Source of the DNA: Daedaleopsis sinensis
Lineage: Eukaryota > Basidiomycota > Agaricomycetes > Polyporales > Polyporaceae
Direction: 5' to 3'
DNA: 64,000 nucleotides
Assembly (NCBI GenBank): GCA_033807695.1
Contig: CM066309.1
Coordinates: 620,001 to 684,000, forward strand
The notes under the pieces are model-generated. The model was not told the DNA's origin. It saw nothing but the letters and a program-made list of their open reading frames with translations, and did not search any database. The translations under genes were made by a program, and so were the position numbers. This document shows, piece by piece, positions 57,117 through 64,000 of this stretch (positions are counted from its first letter, which is position 1; each line of letters begins with the position of its first letter).

Positions 57117-58628
57117 AGAGTGAGCTGAGACAGGTGGATGGGTTGACAGATCCGTGCTCGCAACAGACGGTATGCGATACAGCAGATCAGGGGCACGCCT
57201 GCGTCGACATCAGACTCGTGCTCGTGCTCAAGTCGACGGGAGTGGCAGAGTTCGAGTTTAGAATGGCGGCGAGTGAGCGATGGCGTCCGGTGCCCTGCGA
57301 CCGGTGATGCTACCTAGATGCATAATGTATGATGGGCGAGCATGCAGCAGTGGCGATAGGCAATGAGGACGGGCGGGGAAGCGCAAACCACTGTGACCCA
57401 GGCGACGGCTTTCTGGCAACGGCACGCCATTCGAGTGCGTTTAAGTTTACGCGCGGGCTGCGGGGTGCATGCTGGAAGCGCATTGGACGAGGACGTGCGG
57501 TGTGCGTGCATGGGCCCGAGGAGCTCGCGGGACCCGCACACGCCACGCGCGATATGCATATGCATCGCGGGCACTTAGACCTTGAACGGATCTGTGCGGC
57601 GGGAGGACGTCAGCCTCGTCTCATACGTGTCCGACTCATCCGACAGTGACGAGTCTGAGTCTTCTTCCTCTTCCCAACACGCCAAGGGAGGTCTACGCGC
57701 CCCATCGCTCAGTCGGAAGGAGGGTGGAACCGCCATACGGCGTGAGCGTAGTTTCGGAGACTGTGCGCCGCAACAGAAGGCAGAGGCGCGGAGCAGCTCG
57801 TGTCGCGAGCGAGAGCCATCGTGTGCCTGTGGGCAAGGAGCGGCGCGTGCGAGGGCGAAAGAAGTGTAGATGCACATCGAGCTCGTGCATCACCCTCTCG
57901 GAGACTCCCAGGCCGAGGTCGAGGAGGAGAGGGAGGAGGAGCAGGGTATCGAAGTCTATTCTGGCATTATCTGCGCCCAGCACCACAGAGATGAGCTCGA
58001 CGACAACGTATACGGGTTTAGGACGACGTACCGTGTTCGAGCACATGTGAGCGCAGGGCAGAGTCTTCGACGGCGAGCTCGAGCGGAACGCATCCATACG
58101 TGGACAAGCACCAGAGGTGGATCGGGGGTCAGTGGTGGCACTGCGCGACGACGATCCAGTTCGCGAGCCTCCGGCGCCACTTCGAGTCGAAGCACTCGGT
58201 CATACGCAACACGGCGTGTCAGAAGGGCTGTGGGTACTTACTTGACGGACAGACCGGACATGATCATGTCGCGGCGCGCACAGTTAAGGTGCCTGCAACG
58301 TGGTCCGAAGCGGTGGTTGGCGAGCGAGGACTAGTGGGACTGACGAAGTGGGGGTTGTTGCTTATCTATGGTGCTGAGTGCGCTGGTAGTAAGAGTAGTC
58401 AGTGCGTTTCTTCTCGAGGAGTCGTAGCTTAGACTAGTATCCGAGTCTGCAGCCGCTTGCCAGTTCAAGTTTTTGGCGCATCTGGGACTGCCAACCCGTT
58501 TGAAAGGTACACCGTGGTAAGATCTTGAGCTTGATGCTTAAGGAGTATATAATAGGAGTAGATCTGAGGATGACTCGTTAGTAAAGCTCTCGCAAGAAAA
58601 GAACGAAATCAGGCTGTGGATAGGCAGG
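57117..58628. repeat. 1.5-kb direct repeat, right copy
   Basis: Nearly identical to 41856-43365. Homology starts at agagtgagctgagacagg and stops at ggataggcagg, after which an ICMT remnant follows. Confidence 0.85.
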
Positions 58629-58734
58629 CAGCCTTGAGAGCGTGCTGAGCGCTATTTTCGCATCGATTTGACTGTGTTTGGTCAAATAGGTCGTTGTTTG
58701 CTCAGCGCTAGCCCGCGCCTGTCGCGGCGCTCGA

Positions 58735-59340
58735 CGACGTGCTCCTCCTCCCGCCCCTCGACATCCTCGACATCCTCGCTCCCGCCCTCGCCGTTTACCG
58801 CTCGATTTCGCTCCCGGCCCAGCCGCCCCGCGCGCCAAAGAGAGTGACGTGCATAGGCAACAACTCCCTCTTCGAGCGCCCCATCCACCATGCCACCTTC
58901 TGCAGCAAGGTCAGTCCAGGTCCCCTCTCGTATGCAACGTCTCTCTCTCGCGCGCGTCTCACGCTTCTTCCTTCTCTTCTCCCACCTCTCGCAAGCCCAG
59001 CCGCGTGTGCTGACCCGCTCTTTCTCCCTGCTCCCGTACGTGCACTGTGCAGACTATGACATCCGCCGTCGTCCTCTCTAACGCCCTAGTCACCATTGGC
59101 CTCGCCCTCTCCGACCCCTACATCCGCCCGCTCGCGGCGCGCCTCCTCCCCTACTCCTGCTCCTCTTCTCTACTGCCATTATCACCATCACCTCCTCCAA
59201 CGACGCTGACGAGCTACACGAGCGTGTACGTGACGCTCGCAGGCGCGTATCTCGCCCGGGGCTAGGTCGCGGCTGCGTGGCTCGCGCCGGGGCTGCGCTG
59301 CTTCGCCCGGCTGGAGATGAGGACATGGATGGGGGAGCAC
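58735..59340 (+). pseudogene. ICMT-family pseudogene, truncated
   Basis: Exon 1 remnant ends SLFERPIHHATFCSK at 58909. A 143-bp intron follows (58910-59052), and exon 2 starts MTSAVVLSNALVTIGLAL. The frame reaches TSVYVTLAGAYLARG and then a stop near 59265. The segment corresponding to the catalytic motif and helices is deleted, and only scattered C-terminal words remain (WLAPGLRC). No start codon like that of the intact gene is seen. It is useful because it fixes the exon junction of the intact gene. Confidence 0.7.
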
Positions 59341-60218
59341 GGTACACGTACGTCGTATCTTGGACTCGGCCTTCACGTTGTGACACTAGACGTTGGACAG
59401 CGGACATCGCATGCAGCACATTTGAGGTCGGGTTTGCCGCCGACTCAGTGGGTGCGACGTGGAGCGGTAACGGTCTGCATCAACATCGCCCAAGTCGGCG
59501 TCGACGTTGGTGCGCATACCGCGAGTGTGGACGCGTCATACGGCGTCACGAGCCAAATCGGGGAATTACCAGTGCTACCGAAGACAGCTTGTCGCGGGCG
59601 AGAGTGACCATTTGCGCCTACGCGTGTCCGCGTGTCGAAATGTCTGGCGGGGCGTAATTATGTGCGTGCAGTCATCAATAGCTCGTGCCCCGCCGTGAGC
59701 ATCTGAGGCTCTGGTGGAGGTGTTCCCGTTGAAGTACCCGGTCAGTACGACGAAGGAAATTGCGTGCAGATTTTGCATGCGCAGGTGGCCTGCTCGGCGC
59801 GACGAGGATGGCAGCCACCGCTTCACTTGCCTTGGAGCAGAATTAAGTAAGAATATTTTGCTATCCCTAATCGCCTACGCTCACCAATCGTCTTCCAGGA
59901 TACTACTCAATCCTCGTTGGGGGCATCTCTGGATACTAAGTTACTTCACTACGTCCTCGCTTGCGCTTGCGGGGACGACAACGAAGATTCGTTTTTAAAG
60001 GAGGCTATCTTCCGAAACTAATCAGCTCGCTCGCGCCTCACGGATTACCCCTCCTCGCGAACACCTACTGGCTCGACCTAATGGTGCACTTCCATTATGT
60101 TCGTCTCTGAGTATGAGCGGCCTGACATGCTACGTGCAGATGTGAGTGACCTTCAACGCACAAAAATTGGACACTGCGCGAAATTTCGACCCTCGCACTG
60201 AGCGCGGGATGCCAAGGG
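59341..60218. other. Degenerate paralogous stretch
   Basis: The part 59995-60218 resembles 31090-31330. The rest has no supported gene. Confidence 0.45.
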
Positions 60219-60223
60219 GAGAT
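60219..60223. repeat. 5-bp target duplication, left (gagat)
   Basis: Identical to 61634-61638 on the other side of the LTR element. Confidence 0.75.
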
Positions 60224-60405
60224 TATTAGGAATAGGCAAGAACACGAGCAGAGCGACGACGAGCGAAGCGGAAGGATGCAACAGGACTGGAGATTTTGAT
60301 GTATCTACAATGTACAGTAGATACTACGCGGAATAAGGTTTCGGCCATGGCCGAGCTGTACAGTACCGCCCTAAGCGCTCTACAAGCGCCGGGTTACTTT
60401 CAACA
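60224..60405 (-). repeat. 3' LTR of the gag-only element
   Basis: 182 bp, identical to 61452-61633 by eye. Confidence 0.9.
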
Positions 60406-60439
60406 CGCCCCTTAAGCCTGCGCTTGTGAGCAAGAGCCA

Positions 60440-61276
60440 TTAGTACAAGCGGAGAACCTCAGTGTCCGAATCATCTATCCCAAAACGCGCAACGTGCGAT
60501 GAGAGACGCCCCTCCCCATCACCACCTTCCTCCTCCCTGCCTCGAGTCTTCTTCGGCTTAGCAAACGACTTGGGAGTCGGGCACTCACGAATGTAGTGGC
60601 CAACACCTCCGCAGAGGTGGCAGGTGACTTCGCCACGAGCGACGAGCGCATGAGCGCTGGAGAAGTCCGAAGCACTGGCCTGGGCACGACGAAGTTGAGC
60701 TTCGAAGCCAGTGATGCGAGTGGTGACAGCAGAGATGGTGAGCGAGTCGAACGGAAGGGACTCGAGCTGCGTGAGGACGGGGGCATAATCGGGGGAAAGG
60801 CCTTCGGTGATGACGAGGATGATGTCGATGGTCGTGGCGGGACAAGGGGTGTGAGAGAGCTCGAGAGCTCGTGCACGAACACGACCGATCCAGCCGATGG
60901 CGGACTCGTCCTCGTTCTTGACCATGCGAAGGAAGGAGCGACGGAGAGAGAGAGCAGAATTGACTGACGAAGAACGATGCACCTGCTCGAGCGCTTCCCA
61001 CATCTCGCGAGGGTTTTCCATGCCCAACACGAAAGGCACCTGGGAGGGATCGATGGCAAGGATGATCTTCGACCTAGCCAGCTCCCGCTTCTTCTGCTGC
61101 TCCCGCACTCCCTTCGGACCCTTGGGGATCATCTCCTCGGTCGGGACCTCGGAGGATGGGCGGACAACATCCCAGAGATCCAATGCAACGAGGATAGAAC
61201 TCATCTGAACGCGCCACACCTCGTAGTTGCCCTCGATGAGCTGCGTGATGCGGTGTTGACTGGGTCTTTCGTCCAT
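60440..61276 (-). CDS. Copia-type Gag polyprotein, 278 aa, not followed by pol
   Basis: Starts MDERPSQHRITQLIEGNYEVW. The domain order is that of Copia-type Gag: GNYEVWRVQMSSILVALDLW near the N-terminus, ARSKIILAIDPSQV and REMWEALEQVH in the capsid-like core, then a zinc knuckle CHLCGGVGHYIREC (C-x2-C-x4-H-x4-C), and a basic/acidic tail ending EVLRLY. The frame is open and the stop codon lies only about 35 bp before the 3' LTR. The normal continuation into protease is absent. The product should form particles that package element RNA. Confidence 0.9.
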   Translation of the reverse strand: MDERPSQHRITQLIEGNYEVWRVQMSSILVALDLWDVVRPSSEVPTEEMIPKGPKGVREQQKKRELARSKIILAIDPSQVPFVLGMENPREMWEALEQVHRSSSVNSALSLRRSFLRMVKNEDESAIGWIGRVRARALELSHTPCPATTIDIILVITEGLSPDYAPVLTQLESLPFDSLTISAVTTRITGFEAQLRRAQASASDFSSAHALVARGEVTCHLCGGVGHYIRECPTPKSFAKPKKTRGREEEGGDGEGRLSSHVARFGIDDSDTEVLRLY

Positions 61277-61436
61277 GGTGATGGGGGAGACGGCGGGGGA
61301 GATGAGGGGGTAAGGACAGTGGGCTCGGAGTCGAAGACGTGTGTCGGACTGAAGTTGCTCGGGAGGCTACCGACCGTTTGCGAGCGGTTACGAACGAGTT
61401 GACGACGATGACAAGTGAGAACGAGCAGTTTAAGCA

Positions 61437-61451
61437 GCAGGGCTCATAACC
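61437..61451 (-). promoter_or_regulatory. Primer-binding site for a half initiator-Met tRNA
   Basis: Directly next to the 5' LTR, the plus strand reads gcagggctcataacc, which is the anticodon arm of eukaryotic initiator tRNA-Met (anticodon CAT). The element RNA is therefore complementary to the anticodon region rather than the tRNA 3' end, as in Drosophila copia, where a cleaved 5' half of this tRNA primes. Confidence 0.7.
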
Positions 61452-61633
61452 TATTAGGAATAGGCAAGAACACGAGCAGAGCGACGACGAGCGAAGCGGA
61501 AGGATGCAACAGGACTGGAGATTTTGATGTATCTACAATGTACAGTAGATACTACGCGGAATAAGGTTTCGGCCATGGCCGAGCTGTACAGTACCGCCCT
61601 AAGCGCTCTACAAGCGCCGGGTTACTTTCAACA
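61452..61633 (-). repeat. 5' LTR of the gag-only element
   Basis: 182 bp, identical to 60224-60405. Contains an imperfect palindrome around atctacaatgtacagtagat. Confidence 0.9.
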
Positions 61634-61638
61634 GAGAT
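61634..61638. repeat. 5-bp target duplication, right (gagat)
   Basis: Matches 60219-60223. Confidence 0.75.
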
Positions 61639-62940
61639 CACCGATGTCCCACATAGCGACGGCTCGCTAAGTACTTCACCTGACGGCGGTCATGGTAGAC
61701 ATCCCTGCACGACCGCTTGTATTTTCAGATACTACGGCGGCTGCCGCCGGCGACGCTAGGATTCGCACCGCAGGTTTGTTGATGTGTCGACCCACAACAC
61801 ACCTGCAACCGTCGTTCGATCTCCCCCTCTCCCTCTCCCTTCTCATAGACCACGATGCGAACGCTCGGGCTCCGTCTTCAGCCAGCCGGGGAGTGTGCGG
61901 ATCGACCGCGGCGGCACGTGCGACACGCAGACCTCCCTCCGGTCCGCCCACGACCTCCGCAAGCTCCACCGTAACGGTGTTTTCCATGCGTACCATGGTT
62001 TCGGCCCCATCTGTGTCTGCGGTCGTGTCTGTCTCTCGTCTAGCTCTGGATTGCATGCTTATCGTCAATATTCAAAGGATCGGCCGAGCGCAAAAGATCA
62101 GGCTGACGATGGTCGGGTGAGTCCCCCGCTCTTGGCTGTGCCCTTCATGCCGCAGTAGTCGCCGACGGTGTACCAACCCTCGCTCAATATCAACACCTTT
62201 GAATATATGGCGGTCAGCTCGTAGTCGGTTCCATAAACTAGCACACGCCGCTCCGTGACGTTCGTTGTCAGGTCGCTGCTGAGTCGAGTGTCGCACGGCT
62301 ATGGACTCCTCGGTCTCTCGGCTGTTCGAGTATGGATGGTGGTACACCGCCGTGTGGGTGCACGAAGCTCGAAGATGCGCTGCTAATTCATTGTAAACTG
62401 GAGGATGTCGAGGTGTTGTGTGCGTTGTTTCCTGAACACATACCAAGACGTGAGGCACGCATACACAGCAAGACCCTCTCCTGGTTGACCTCAGTACGAA
62501 TGAGCGTTCGCATTCTCGAGAGTCGAGTCACAGTCGACAACCCCACCCGAGGGGCGGTCGCCGCTGTCGCAGCAGTAGCAGCAGAACAGCACATCACATG
62601 AATAGTATTTCTACGACTCCGTCCAGTACTAGGTATGGAGTGCGAGCGAGAATCCGAGTCAAGAGGGAACTAGAAGGAGAACAATGACGAGATAAAATTT
62701 GAGTCGGAAATGGCATCCACAAGATCATATAAATGTGTCGATGCCTCCGTCTAGTACTAGGTGTGGAGGTGTGAGCGAGAATCAAGAGGAGATTCGAGGA
62801 GAACAATAACAAGCAGCCAACCGAGTCAGAACAAGCCCGGTCCGCGGACTCGATACGATGTCACAAATGGCACCCCGTCTTCGCATCATTGCCCCTCCTC
62901 CCGCTACCCGCATCCTCGTCCGACAGCCTTGCCAGCCACA
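61639..62940. other. Degenerate paralogous stretch downstream of DUF6533 copy 4
   Basis: The segment 61640-61970 resembles 31340-31700, and 62300-62400 resembles 32600-32700 in the LFEY-WWYT frame. The two-unit direct repeat with tctacgactccgtc and 'gatgcctccgtctagta' lies at about 62605-62815. No intact gene was found. Confidence 0.45.
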
Positions 62941-64000
62941 TCACACGGCCTGTGCGAGCGGCTCGTCACGGAGGACCTCCTGGATCTCGAAGTGCGACTC
63001 GGGCTGGACCACTGGCATGTCATCCAATGGAATTGCTTCATCATCCACTTCACTGTGGTGAGGGCCTTCGCTTTCATCGGGGATGTCCTCGTCCCATTCG
63101 TCGCGTGCGGGAGCGATGCCGCGGTGAATGCTCGACCCAAGCGACCCGATGGCTCTGTCCACGAAACTGAGCGAGCTTTGCGAGCTCGTCTGAGACCTCT
63201 GCAGCTCTGGGTCGTCTGAGCCGACCCTGATGTTGCGTTCGTTTGCTTCTTGCAGGTCGAGGATGAAGCGATATACAAGGATGGCCGTTAGGCTATGAGT
63301 CACAGAAGTGAGTGAGTTTAGAACAAGTATGTTGATGGAGTGGGATAACCTACGGGTCGGTGAACAAAACGAGCTGGCTTGCTCCCAAGCCTCCACTGTC
63401 ATCTGAGAAAATCTGTTCGCAGTATCAGACACATCGACATAATCACTTGACCGTACTTACTGAGGTTGTCGAGAAGATGAGATGTAAGGAGCTTAGGACA
63501 AATAGTGTGCTGTCAAGGTAAGCAGCAAGAGTCCATCAGACACACTCTCTCTTCGGGGTAGTTGTGGTGAAAGTGAAACCCACACAAAATATAGGATCCC
63601 TTATAGAAGCATGCTCAGTATGCTACATTATCGCAACCAAATAGCACACATACCATTCTCCAACAAAATGTCTGAGAAGCTGGTGCTGCCACGCTTGACA
63701 AAGGGAAGCCTGAATTTCTTCATCTCTCCACCTAATTTGCGCCAAGTGATGGTCACAAGAAGAATGTCTGCGATGATCAATGATACCCTTGAACAGACAT
63801 TGACTACAAGATGTTGTGTCAGACCTCTGCGTAAGTGACCGCTAGAAACGGCAACTTGCATCTGACCGGCGAGAATGACAGTGAGCATAGCCTGAGTCGC
63901 ACAAATTTAGCACTTACATGATGTCATCTTGCCTGGTGGTAAAATCATTGACTGCACACCCAAAGATTGGATCGAGTGTCGGCCTCTCAAAGAGTGCCCA
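62941..64000 (-). CDS. DUF6533-type multi-spanning membrane protein, copy 4 (3' part, cut by the window edge)
   Basis: The 3' exons of a fourth copy. From the window edge: part of exon 7 (FGCAVND region), exon 8 reading GLTQHLVVNVCSRVSLIIAD and SFSDILLENG, a small exon GILYFV, TLFVLSSLHLIFSTTS, IFSDDSGGLGASQL, and the terminal exon with AILVYRFILDLQEAN and the acidic tail ending PLAQAV. All exons in view are open and splice sites match the complete copy, so the gene is probably intact. The 5' half lies outside the window. Confidence 0.8.

Larger units (their letters stand above)
60224..61633 (-). mobile_element. Gag-only LTR retrotransposon (TR-GAG-like, Copia type), 1410 bp
   Basis: Two identical 182-bp direct repeats (60224-60405 and 61452-61633) enclose a single Copia-type gag ORF and nothing else. 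The element is on the minus strand, its LTR starts TGTTGAAAG in that orientation, and it is flanked by gagat. A primer-binding site abuts the 5' LTR and a purine-rich AAGGGG tract abuts the 3' LTR. There is no protease, integrase or reverse transcriptase, so it must be mobilised by another Copia element. Confidence 0.9.

Noticed and set aside
41856..58628. The 1.5-kb direct repeats as LTRs of a giant retroelement
   Set aside because: The enclosed genes do not form gag-pol, the ends lack TG...CA, and the left copy begins inside sequence shared with 30.6 kb.

Overview
The window reads as nuclear DNA of a filamentous basidiomycete, most likely an Agaricomycete (possibly Polyporales). The reasons are short introns of about 50-75 bp with GT...AG ends, four copies of a DUF6533-type multi-spanning membrane protein, a CxC5/CxC6 cysteine-cluster protein of the kind that accompanies KDZ transposases, and other lineage-typical zinc-cluster proteins. 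It is an accessory, repeat-rich, duplicated region. No rRNA gene, convincing tRNA gene or CRISPR array was seen. Gene models were assembled by hand from splice sites and reading-frame continuity.

Left third (1-16.1 kb). A tandem segmental duplication of about 5.8 kb is present (about 1-5739 and about 7864-13650). Each copy carries the 5' part of a DUF6533 gene, a degenerate stretch, a five-exon protein-kinase-like gene on the minus strand and, divergent from it across about 300 bp, a small one-exon gene for a 113-115 aa protein of unknown family. The kinase/small-protein pair occurs three times intact (2967-4685, 10831-12549, 13089-14840), and a fourth kinase copy is a broken remnant (5177-5739). 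The DUF6533 copy at 6570-8422 is intact over 12 exons and needs a 2-nt micro-exon to stay in frame. A three-exon AT-hook gene follows at 15.2-16.0 kb.

Middle (16-42 kb). About 6 kb of GC-rich sequence has no convincing gene. A 1.2-kb non-autonomous DNA transposon (22062-23270) has perfect terminal inverted repeats and a 9-bp target duplication. An isoprenylcysteine methyltransferase (ICMT/Ste14-like) gene at 23928-27274 has a 2.4-kb intron swollen by hairpin repeats. Long paralogous segments follow, containing a mutated DUF6533 copy and an interrupted ICMT pseudogene.

Right third (42-64 kb). Two nearly identical 1.5-kb direct repeats flank a 13.7-kb block whose ends carry a matching inverted repeat. 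The block holds a zinc-cluster gene, a GRF-finger/zinc-cluster gene ending in 216-bp tandem repeats, a CxC5/CxC6 KDZ-associated gene, and a full-length LINE with both ORFs open and a 15-bp target duplication. Beyond it lie an ICMT remnant, a 1.41-kb LTR element that encodes only a Copia-type Gag (identical LTRs, 5-bp target duplication, half-tRNA primer site) and the 3' part of a fourth DUF6533 gene.

Overall, repeated duplication of small gene cassettes is overlaid by several apparently young transposons. Host-like genes are the DUF6533 family, the kinase/small-protein pairs, the AT-hook gene and ICMT. The rest is mobile or mobile-associated.
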